Source: Acidobacteriota bacterium
GTDB lineage: Bacteria > Acidobacteriota > Terriglobia > UBA7540
Length of the DNA: 6,713 nucleotides
Assembly: GCA_021786455.1 (NCBI GenBank)
Contig: JAJYNF010000233.1
Span: 1-6,713 of the forward strand
Direction of reading: 5' to 3'
A program made the position numbers and the translations under genes. Of the stretch, positions 1-6,042 are shown piece after piece. The notes under the pieces are model-generated. The model was given only the letters and a program-made list of their open reading frames with translations, had not been told where the DNA came from and made no database searches. Every line of letters starts with the position of its first letter. The stretch's first letter is position 1.

Positions 1-1488
1 CCGAAGGCTAAGCTGCAGCAACGGCTTATGTGCCGCCTGGTAAGAGGTCGCCTTCTTCAGTACTTGCTGGCGCATGCGCGAAAAACCTGGGCCGGCTGGC
101 GCCAGGGGAAGGGTTTTGCCGGCCCAGGAAAGCTGATTGCCGACCACTTTTGGCGCGCCCAAGGCGCTTACACTGGAATTGGCCGCTGGCACCGCCTTAG
201 CATTCGAAGGGGAAGGTGATGCCCTGAAGGCAAACTTCGGTGTTGAAGCAGGAGGCTGCACATGAGCGTTTGCCGCACGGCTAATGGCGCCTGTGGCGGG
301 TGGAGTCCGCACGGGAGCGCCTTCCGACGCGAGAGTCACCGGTTTTTGTTTAACTGTGCCCAACTTTAGTGGGGTCTGCTGCGGAGCACTTTCCGACGCG
401 ACGACGGAAATCTCAGTGGCATACAATTGCGCGCCGACCATGCGACCCTGGACCTGGACACGCTCGCCGACACGCAGGAAGTTTGCGCCTATAGGGCGGC
501 CGTTCTGCAGAATCCGGGCACCGAAATCGCGCACCCAGATCGCCGCGCGGCCGGCGACGGCAAGTTGAAGCCAGCCGACCCGCAGGTTTTGAATGACGCC
601 TGTGAGCGTTGTGACGCCGGGCAGAGCGGTTCGAGCCGCAGGAGGTTGAGGGCTCGCGGCGGGCGCCCCAGCGGAGCAGGCAAAGGTGGCGTGGTTCGAT
701 TGAATGTTCGTCGGACGACCATTTAGGGAGACAATCTCGACCGCTTCCCAACCCGAGGGGTTCCGATCCCAGCGGTCCCACTCATCCGTGACGTTTGTGG
801 GAGATATCCGAGACGGCATAGCCGAGAGGATGGGGCCCGTTGCTCCATCGCTGCGGAACCAGCGGTAGCGGACCGCTGCGCTGCCGTTTGCCGTGACAGT
901 GATGCGGCCCGTGAAATAGATGCGGGTGGGATTGCCGGCTGTGCACCGCGCGGGGGTCAGTCGAGCCACCACGCCTCCGACTGCCGGTCCCCCAGGCGGC
1001 GCGGAGTTGGGCGGTAGCTTCCCTTCCGAGCCGCTGGGCTGAGCCGTGGGGGGCCGATAGCCTATCGCGGGCGGGTGATAGGTGCTGAACCCTGGGGACT
1101 TCGCCGGTCCCGCGACTCCCGCTGGCAGAATGGCAATTTGGGTCGCGTAGAATTTCGTCGTGAACGTAAGTTGGCTTCCGTAGTAATAGCCGGTGACCTG
1201 CGCTCGGGCATTAGGTTGCAGCGCCGACCTCAGCACGGGGCGCCCGTTCTCAACGAACTTGGTGCCATTCCAGATAAACACATGGGCCACATCGTTGCTC
1301 GCCGTGCCCCATTTCAAGAGGATCCAAGGAGTCGAGAGGGCGTTGGATTGGACAACACCAGTGAGCGTAGCGTTCGTCGGCCTTGAGTTAAATACTCCGG
1401 CGTTCCCTTGAGCGAGAGATAGCCGTGCGGCTCCCACCGCAAAGAGAATCGCCAGGGTAAAGTCAACTGCTAGTAGCAGCTTGCGCAT
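1..1488 (-). CDS. Exported protein with two OB-like (DUF5666-like) modules around an Ig-like domain; partial, runs off the left edge
   Basis: The frame is open from the ATG at 1488-1486 to base 1: 496 codons with no stop, so the C-terminus lies outside the window. I chose this ATG because GGAGG at 1499-1495 sits 6 bases upstream. Residues 1-26 form a signal peptide (MRKLLLAVDF, then a hydrophobic run, ending SLA|QG), so export is expected. Residues 40-121 and 293-364 look like copies of one beta-rich module: both begin TLTGV(V/I)Q, both contain (E/Q)NGRP, and both end YAT(Q/E)I. The second copy (VGERVQVQGRMVG, then YATEISVV) resembles the OB-like DUF5666 family. Residues 170-273 look Ig-like, with RYRWFRSDGA, GWEAVEI and ATFAC motifs and a possible C182-C271 disulfide. 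Pro/Ser/Ala-rich spacers occupy 125-170, 274-290 and 365-450. The codons preserve the repeats, which supports a real gene. Function is unknown; binding or structure outside the cytoplasm is inferred. Confidence 0.85.
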   Translation of the reverse strand, partial: MRKLLLAVDFTLAILFAVGAARLSLAQGNAGVFNSRPTNATLTGVVQSNALSTPWILLKWGTASNDVAHVFIWNGTKFVENGRPVLRSALQPNARAQVTGYYYGSQLTFTTKFYATQIAILPAGVAGPAKSPGFSTYHPPAIGYRPPTAQPSGSEGKLPPNSAPPGGPAVGGVVARLTPARCTAGNPTRIYFTGRITVTANGSAAVRYRWFRSDGATGPILSAMPSRISPTNVTDEWDRWDRNPSGWEAVEIVSLNGRPTNIQSNHATFACSAGAPAASPQPPAARTALPGVTTLTGVIQNLRVGWLQLAVAGRAAIWVRDFGARILQNGRPIGANFLRVGERVQVQGRMVGAQLYATEISVVASESAPQQTPLKLGTVKQKPVTLASEGAPVRTPPATGAISRAANAHVQPPASTPKFAFRASPSPSNAKAVPAANSSVSALGAPKVVGNQLSWAGKTLPLAPAGPGFSRMRQQVLKKATSYQAAHKPLLQLSLR

Positions 1489-1493
1489 TTCAT

Positions 1494-1499
1494 TCCTCC
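1494..1499 (-). promoter_or_regulatory. Ribosome-binding site deciding between two overlapping ATGs
   Basis: On the minus strand the sequence reads GGAGGA-ATG-AA-ATG. The first ATG (1493-1491) directly abuts the Shine-Dalgarno sequence and opens only a seven-codon frame (MKCASCY then stop). The second ATG (1488-1486) lies 6 bases after GGAGG and opens the signal peptide of the long frame. Spacing and coding content both favour the second ATG. Confidence 0.75.
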
Positions 1500-1505
1500 G
1501 CTTTC

Positions 1506-1534
1506 CGAAAAATGAAATCTCGCCCCGGCGGGCG
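1506..1534 (-). terminator. Terminator-like hairpin in the leader of the left-most gene
   Basis: Bases 1521-1525 (CGCCC) pair with 1530-1534 (GGGCG) around a 4-base loop. In the minus direction the stem is followed by AGATTTCATTTTT, which is T-rich but starts three bases late. It could end transcripts coming from the CsgG-like gene, or act as an attenuator, because it finishes only a few bases before the ribosome-binding site. The stem is short and the T-run is broken, so this is a weak call. The rest of the gap shows a short TCCGG/CCGGA palindrome at 1592-1603 and no promoter I can support. Confidence 0.3.
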
Positions 1535-1638
1535 CCAAGGTGAAATCCTCGCGCGCGGGCCGTGACTCGCGAGGGACATTGCTCAGTTATTTCCGGCTCC
1601 GGATTTGATTCCCCCCATTGCGGAAGATGGAAATTCCT

Positions 1639-1655
1639 GCTGGGACAGACCCAGC
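1639..1655 (-). terminator. Hairpin directly after the CsgG-like gene stop codon
   Basis: GCTGGG (1639-1644) and CCCAGC (1650-1655) form a perfect 6-bp stem with a 5-base loop. It begins one base past the TGA stop at 1659-1657. The downstream sequence, AGGAATTTCC, has no proper T-run, so it is a poor intrinsic terminator. It may instead protect the 3' end of the transcript or be chance in GC-rich DNA. Confidence 0.3.
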
Positions 1656-1656
1656 C

Positions 1657-2985
1657 TCACTGCCGCAAAAAGCCCCAACCCTCGAAGCCGACGCTCCCCA
1701 GCTCCCTGCTGGCCGTGGTGGCGATGCCTTGCGAGTTGTAGTAGAAATTGGAGTTATCGAAGGCTCCGGTGCCCTGGCAGAGAAAGCCGCCCAGACCTGC
1801 ACGCTGTGGAACGGCTGCAATCTGGTAATTGCCTCCCGAAATGGTCAGCGTGTAGTGGTAATTCGGGTCCTGGTGGGGATTCTGGCTCAATCCGAATACG
1901 CTCCCACCCGCGCTAACCCCAGTAATCAGCTCATCGAGAGAGCACAGGCGGTTGAGCTTCCGTTCGCAGTAGTTATGCTCCAAGTCATCAATGGTGTCCA
2001 CGAAAAGAATAGCCACCTGCTCTTCCGGCTTTAGCGTAGGCCCGACACCCTGCATGTATTTAGCCTCGATTTTAGTTCCCGCCGGAATCGTTATAGGCGC
2101 GGAGGAAGCTGCCGGCATTGGCGTTGCCGCGCCAGGAGAGCTTTGCGGGTTTCCGCCGGGTGCAACGGGTGGGCCGGGGTTTCCCGCCTGAGAGGTGGGG
2201 GCGGAAGGCGGCGCCTGACCCTGCGGCGCGGTCGTGGGAGCGGGCGCGGCGGTGGGTGCGACCGGGGCGCCGGACGCGGCCGAGGCACCGGGCGTCGGGC
2301 TCTCCGCCGGTGTGAATTTCTTGAGCGCCGCCGCCAGTTGCCGGGTCAAGTCGCCGAGCGCCGCGTGCGTTGCTTTGCCGAGGGAAGATGTCTGAAACTG
2401 GGAGCTTTGCATATTCATGTTGCCGTAATTCGACGTGGCGTTGGGGTCAATGTGGGTTTCACTGTCTTTTCCCCTCGCCCTGAACACGCCCAGGGAAACC
2501 CCGCGGCCTACGTCCACTAGCGTCGCTTGAATCACCACCATCGAGCTTTGGCTGTTGGTGTTGCCGCCTACTCCAAAACCATGGAAGCTGCCCAAACTAA
2601 ACGAGCCCTGTTTCGTCTTCACGTCGCCACTGAGGATCGTCCCAACGACCACCAAGTCCACCCCGTTGGTTTGCCCGACCTGGGCCGCGGTGGGGACATC
2701 CATGATCTGCTGTGCGCCTGCGGCGGCCTGTGGCCCGGGTTGAATTTGCCGTGGAATCAGTGACGTGCGATTGAGCAAGGAAACTTGCATCATGGCCGGG
2801 AGAACAGAGGCAAGCTGGCCAAGATCAGGATTCCCACTGAGGTCGGAAAATGGCAGGATCCCCACGATGTACTGGGGCCCGGAAGAGGATTGCTGCGCGC
2901 GACAGACGCGCGGAACCTCCACTGCCGTCCCCAGCACGAGCCCGAAAACTGCCCAAACGACGACGCGTGTACAGTGTTTTCTCAT
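1657..2985 (-). CDS. Exported CsgG/FlgO-like protein with Pro/Ala linker and pseudopilin-like C-terminal domain
   Basis: The protein has 442 residues from the ATG at 2985-2983, chosen because AAGGGAGG (2998-2991) lies 5 bases upstream and the signal peptide then sits at the N-terminus. Residues 1-30 are a signal peptide (basic start, VVVWAVFGLVLG core, CRA|QQ cleavage). Residues 38-225 resemble the CsgG/FlgO type of envelope domain: a first strand YIVGILPFSDLSG, a helix with LASVLPAMMQVSLL, a mid-domain strand VDLVVVGTILSGDV, and a later strand MVVIQATLVDVGRG followed by a LGVFRARG strand and a terminal amphipathic helix. In this family the domain helps build outer-membrane secretion or surface assemblies. 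No lipobox Cys follows the signal, unlike true CsgG lipoproteins, so pore formation is doubtful. Residues 226-300 are a Pro/Ala/Gly-rich linker. Residues 305-442 form a separate domain (YHYTLTISGGNYQIAAVP, FYYNSQGIAT) that recalls the globular part of pseudopilins. Cysteines 340 and 348 may pair. The exact role is unknown. Confidence 0.85.
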   Translation of the reverse strand: MRKHCTRVVVWAVFGLVLGTAVEVPRVCRAQQSSSGPQYIVGILPFSDLSGNPDLGQLASVLPAMMQVSLLNRTSLIPRQIQPGPQAAAGAQQIMDVPTAAQVGQTNGVDLVVVGTILSGDVKTKQGSFSLGSFHGFGVGGNTNSQSSMVVIQATLVDVGRGVSLGVFRARGKDSETHIDPNATSNYGNMNMQSSQFQTSSLGKATHAALGDLTRQLAAALKKFTPAESPTPGASAASGAPVAPTAAPAPTTAPQGQAPPSAPTSQAGNPGPPVAPGGNPQSSPGAATPMPAASSAPITIPAGTKIEAKYMQGVGPTLKPEEQVAILFVDTIDDLEHNYCERKLNRLCSLDELITGVSAGGSVFGLSQNPHQDPNYHYTLTISGGNYQIAAVPQRAGLGGFLCQGTGAFDNSNFYYNSQGIATTASRELGSVGFEGWGFLRQ

Positions 2986-2990
2986 ACCCG

Positions 2991-2998
2991 CCTCCCTT
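2991..2998 (-). promoter_or_regulatory. Ribosome-binding site of the CsgG-like gene
   Basis: AAGGGAGG stands 5 bases before the ATG at 2985. It decides the start against an in-frame GTG at 3051-3049, which has no Shine-Dalgarno sequence, would add 22 Arg/Ala-rich residues ahead of the signal peptide, and would run through the two leader hairpins. Confidence 0.75.
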
Positions 2999-3008
2999 CG
3001 CCCTCTTC

Positions 3009-3045
3009 GTCCGCACGATGCGGACACGCGCCGCTTGTTAGCGGC
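3009..3045 (-). promoter_or_regulatory. Tandem hairpins in the leader of the CsgG-like gene
   Basis: Two inverted repeats stand side by side. GTCCGCA (3009-3015) and TGCGGAC (3019-3025) form a perfect 7-bp stem with a 3-base loop. GCCGCT (3030-3035) and AGCGGC (3040-3045) form a perfect 6-bp stem with a 4-base loop. They end 10 bases before the ribosome-binding site and lack a T-run, so they are not an ordinary terminator. They could be an mRNA structure controlling translation or stability, or DNA operators. The remainder of this 179-base gap (2986-3164) holds an isolated TTGACC (3085-3080 on the minus strand) without a convincing -10 partner, and an imperfect direct repeat. Confidence 0.4.
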
Positions 3046-3122
3046 ATCCACTTGGCTATGCCTCTATTACGTTTGAGAAGGTCAAACCGGAAGAAGAGCA
3101 GGAGGCTGGGGCCGGTATTCAA

Positions 3123-3149
3123 GTCGGCTGGAAATTCGATGCCGGCTGG
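3123..3149. repeat. Imperfect 9-base direct repeat, 18 bases apart
   Basis: GTCGGCTGG at 3123-3131 and GCCGGCTGG at 3141-3149 differ at one base and are 18 bases apart start to start. The pair lies between the CHAT gene stop and the CsgG-like gene, where an upstream regulator could bind. It may be chance in this GC-rich sequence. Confidence 0.2.
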
Positions 3150-3164
3150 AGGGCAAGCGAGGGC

Positions 3165-6032
3165 CTACCGCGGTTCCCCTTCAAGAATGAAACTGGACCA
3201 GAGAACCGGGTCTTCAGGAAGAATGAAAGTTCCTTCAGGAGTGCGAACCCTGACGCGACCCGCCCGGAGGTCGCGGAGCAAGTGAAGTTGAGCTTCGCGC
3301 AGGGCCTTGCTTTTGTCGTGATTCGCAAGCCAGTAACGGTAGAAGGTCGGAACCAGACGCTCCGTGGTCTGGTCCGAAACATCCCACAAGCTGGCGATGA
3401 CCGAAGCCGTGCCGGCATAGAAAAACGCCCGCGTCAGGCCGATGATCCCGTCACTTGAAACCTTGCCCATCCCCGTGCGGCACGAACTGAGGAAGACCAG
3501 ACTGGCATGCAGGTTCAGGCCGTAAACATCGTCCGTCGTCAGCCGGCCCCCCTCATGCCCGTTCATGCCCAGCGCCAAGTAAGACTTGCTTGGATGTTCA
3601 TTATTCATGATGGCATGTGTGGCGAAATGGATGACCGTAGCGGCGGGAAGTTGCGAGTCAACAAGCCTTTCCTGGGCCAAGCCGCCCACGAGCATCGTGA
3701 CTTCGTTCGCGGGAACAAGCCGGGCGATAGCCGATACTTCGCGACGCGCACCCGGAAGCGCGGAAAGGAATTTGCCGCCGGCCAACGGAGGCAAATCGGC
3801 AGGGTCCGCGACGAGAATAAAACGAGGCGGAAGTGAATCCGCTTCCTTCTCCGGCCGTTCCGTCAGTCGAAACAGGGAGAGCGAAGGCGTATAGTCCAGT
3901 CGGTAGCGCTCGATTAAATAGCGCCCGTGTTGGCCGATCAGCGCCGCGAAGGGAAGTTGGAGCAACGGCCCGTGCGGTTCGATCGTCAGCAGGCTCCCTT
4001 CGCTGGAAGGAAGGTATTTTTCGATCGGCTGGATGAGGAATTCATCCAGCCGGCGCCAATCCTGCTTGTCGTGGGAGTTGAAAGTGAGTTCTTCGCCGCT
4101 CCGAGCGCCCCGGCCTGCTCCCACCGGTTCGAGGAGGGGCTTCGGCCAAACCTCGGCGATCAAGCGCTTCAATCGTTCGGAAGAAACGGCGACCGGAACT
4201 GAATAGATGCCGTCGTCCGGCCGCACCACCCAGATGTAGGTGATGTCGCTTGTCACCCAATAGCTCAGGATGGTGGACCGCAGATGGCTTGCTAGCTGAA
4301 ACATCTGCGCGCATGTCAACGGCTTCCAGTCAACAAAGCTTTCCAGTCGGGCCGGTGCAGCGGGAACAGATGTTATTCTTTGACCAGGGATTTCACCGCC
4401 GCGCAGGGCTAACTGGATCGCAGCCGGTTTATGGGCCACGGGCGCGCTGGCGCCGGAACGAGCGTTCTGGGCTTCCAGTTTGAAAGCGGCGGCGGCGGCT
4501 TTGCGCTCGCCGCGGTTCGGACGGGCGCTGCGGCTCGCCAATAAATCATCAAACTCTCTTGCTCGAGCTGTTTCAGCCACATCAAGGGCCTGGCGGACGC
4601 TTCCCTGCCGCTCATAAAGGGCAATGGCCAAGTCGTAAACGCGGTGGTTTCGGTCCGTAAAATCTCGCCTCATCAGGTCCGTCGGTGCAAGGCGAGAACG
4701 GATCTGTTCCAAGGTGTCAAGGGAGGCGTTGACGTCCGCGAGCGCTTCGTCGTTCCGTCCAAGCTTCTGTTCGGCCTGCGCGCGGCGAAAGAGCGCATTA
4801 ACGAGCGCTTCCCGCGGGGCATCTCGACGTAAACGCAAAGCCTCGTTGGCGGCATTCAAAGCAGCCTGGTACTGTCCGAGCCCATATTCGGCCGCGCTGA
4901 GCTCGGAATACCGGTAGAAGAGAAGAAAGGAGCTCTTTTCTCGGGCCAGCACCTGTCTCAATAAAGACGCTGCAAGCTCGTAGCGGCGCATCGTGAGGTA
5001 CTCGCCGGCTAGACTGCCGAGCATAAAGTTGACGACCCCCGGCGAGCCTGTTTGCCGGGCAAGCGCCAAGCCCGATTCGTACTCCCATAAGGCCCTTCCT
5101 TGCTCTCCCAGTTGGCTGTAAGCAATTCCCAGCGCATTCAGGTTCTGGACGGCTCCGATTTTATCTCCGATTTCACGCTGAATGCGCAAACCCCGCTTGT
5201 AGAATTTGATCGCCTGCGAGGGTTGTCCGCTCGCCCGGAAGATTCTGCCTTCGCTCGTCAAAAGCCGGCCGAGGGAAAAGAGGTCGCCCGAATGTCGAAA
5301 ACAAGGCCGAGCCTGATCAAGCTTCTCGATTGCTTGAGCGTAATTACCTTGCACATAAATGGCATCGGCCCAGTCATGGAGGAAGTCGCCCTGGAGTTCC
5401 TCGTCGTGGGTCTGGCGCGCCAGAGAGAGACCGTCCTGAATCTGCAATTCCTGCTCGGCGGGAGTCAAAGACGGGTCGCCGTCAAGAGCTTGCAGAACAC
5501 TAGCCTCGTCACGGAGAGAATGACGATGTTCAAAAACCGACAGCGATTGCTGGTAGAGCTGGCGGGCGGTTTTCCAATCGCCCTTGAGGCGAGCGAGCGT
5601 TCCCAGCGCTTGCAGGTCCCGGGCTGCGCCCAGGGAATCCGCCTCAGCCTGATACTCGGCTAAGGCTTCCTCCAATATTCCCTGTGCCGCGCCGTAACGC
5701 GATTCCTTGAGGAAAACTTCCCCGAGGCCGCGATGCGCGTCTGCCTCACCGGCCGCATCGTGCTCCCGCTCCGCCAGCAAAAGCGCCCGTTGAAATTGCC
5801 TCGTCGCTTGTGCGTATTGGCTCAGCTCGTAAAGTGAGAAGCCCGCGCGGAGGGCATCTTCAACTGAGGAGTGAGTTTCCTTTTCGCGGACCCGTTGATT
5901 GCAGGCTTCCTTGGTCCCGCAGCTCTGTTGCGCTTCGCAAGGACGGGGCTTGGGAACAATGACGGCGGAAACGGCCAGAGCCGCTGAGACAAGCCACGCA
6001 CGCAGGCGGTTAGTCCGGAGGTTCTCCTGCAC
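3165..6032 (-). CDS. Exported TPR-CHAT protein, putative caspase-like cysteine protease with intact catalytic dyad
   Basis: The protein has 955 residues and starts at GTG (6032-6030). Residues 1-34 form a signal peptide (basic start, AWLVSAALAVSAVIV core, CEA|QQ cleavage), so it should act outside the cytoplasm; mature Cys38 and Cys44 could form a disulfide. Residues ~58-490 are a TPR array with typical helix pairs: 62-95 (YAQATRQFQRALLLAE), 96-132, 138-170, 214-247, 253-287 (QAIKFYKRGLRIQREIGD), 295-330 and 408-440. A variable linker spans ~500-565. The CHAT domain fills ~570-955. The candidate catalytic His is H806 in VIHFATHA, and the candidate nucleophile is C851 in LSSCRTG. Other CHAT landmarks are SLWDVSDQTTERLVPTFY at 879-896 and a terminal DPVLWSSFIL at 941-950. 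CHAT proteins belong to the caspase/separase-like clan CD; their substrate here is unknown. The TPR array probably recognises a partner or substrate. The gene follows the TPR membrane protein by 3 bases, which implies an operon. Confidence 0.93.
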   Translation of the reverse strand: MQENLRTNRLRAWLVSAALAVSAVIVPKPRPCEAQQSCGTKEACNQRVREKETHSSVEDALRAGFSLYELSQYAQATRQFQRALLLAEREHDAAGEADAHRGLGEVFLKESRYGAAQGILEEALAEYQAEADSLGAARDLQALGTLARLKGDWKTARQLYQQSLSVFEHRHSLRDEASVLQALDGDPSLTPAEQELQIQDGLSLARQTHDEELQGDFLHDWADAIYVQGNYAQAIEKLDQARPCFRHSGDLFSLGRLLTSEGRIFRASGQPSQAIKFYKRGLRIQREIGDKIGAVQNLNALGIAYSQLGEQGRALWEYESGLALARQTGSPGVVNFMLGSLAGEYLTMRRYELAASLLRQVLAREKSSFLLFYRYSELSAAEYGLGQYQAALNAANEALRLRRDAPREALVNALFRRAQAEQKLGRNDEALADVNASLDTLEQIRSRLAPTDLMRRDFTDRNHRVYDLAIALYERQGSVRQALDVAETARAREFDDLLASRSARPNRGERKAAAAAFKLEAQNARSGASAPVAHKPAAIQLALRGGEIPGQRITSVPAAPARLESFVDWKPLTCAQMFQLASHLRSTILSYWVTSDITYIWVVRPDDGIYSVPVAVSSERLKRLIAEVWPKPLLEPVGAGRGARSGEELTFNSHDKQDWRRLDEFLIQPIEKYLPSSEGSLLTIEPHGPLLQLPFAALIGQHGRYLIERYRLDYTPSLSLFRLTERPEKEADSLPPRFILVADPADLPPLAGGKFLSALPGARREVSAIARLVPANEVTMLVGGLAQERLVDSQLPAATVIHFATHAIMNNEHPSKSYLALGMNGHEGGRLTTDDVYGLNLHASLVFLSSCRTGMGKVSSDGIIGLTRAFFYAGTASVIASLWDVSDQTTERLVPTFYRYWLANHDKSKALREAQLHLLRDLRAGRVRVRTPEGTFILPEDPVLWSSFILEGEPR

Positions 6033-6035
6033 GTC

Positions 6036-6042
6036 TCACCTC
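6036..6042 (-). promoter_or_regulatory. Ribosome-binding site inside the end of the upstream gene, supporting a GTG start
   Basis: GAGGTGA on the minus strand contains the TGA stop of the upstream gene and places GAGG 6 bases before the GTG at 6032. The arrangement fits translational coupling and supports the GTG start of the CHAT gene, which otherwise has no nearby ATG ahead of its signal peptide. Confidence 0.7.

Noticed and set aside
413..781. Minus-strand 122-residue frame
   Set aside because: It is an out-of-frame shadow of the long open frame at 1-1488; it is rich in Arg, Cys and Pro and has no domain pattern.
1618..2034. Plus-strand 138-residue frame
   Set aside because: It is antisense to the C-terminal domain of the CsgG-like gene. 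The minus frame has signal peptide, linker and domain structure, while this one has none.
2081..2310. Low-complexity GC-rich tract that might be a repeat or a mobile-element scar
   Set aside because: It is the coding sequence of the Pro/Ala/Gly linker of the CsgG-like protein; the units are not regular and the frame is continuous.
1657..3051. Longer 464-residue version of the CsgG-like protein from a GTG at 3051
   Set aside because: It has no ribosome-binding site, adds an Arg-rich stretch ahead of an otherwise normal signal peptide, and translates through two hairpins. The ATG at 2985 has a strong site.
3080..3085. TTGACC on the minus strand as a -35 promoter box for the CsgG-like gene
   Set aside because: No acceptable -10 box at 16-18 bases; the nearby TAATAG is only 10 bases away. 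In addition the sigma factor preference of the organism is unknown.
5100..5663. Plus-strand 187-residue frame
   Set aside because: It lies antisense to the TPR array of the CHAT gene, has no ribosome-binding site or recognisable motif, and reflects the GC-biased codon use of the real gene.
3165..6032. CRISPR-linked or antiphage TPR-CHAT effector
   Set aside because: There are no Cas genes, no CRISPR repeats and no gasdermin-like partner in the window, and the signal peptide places the protein outside the cytoplasm.
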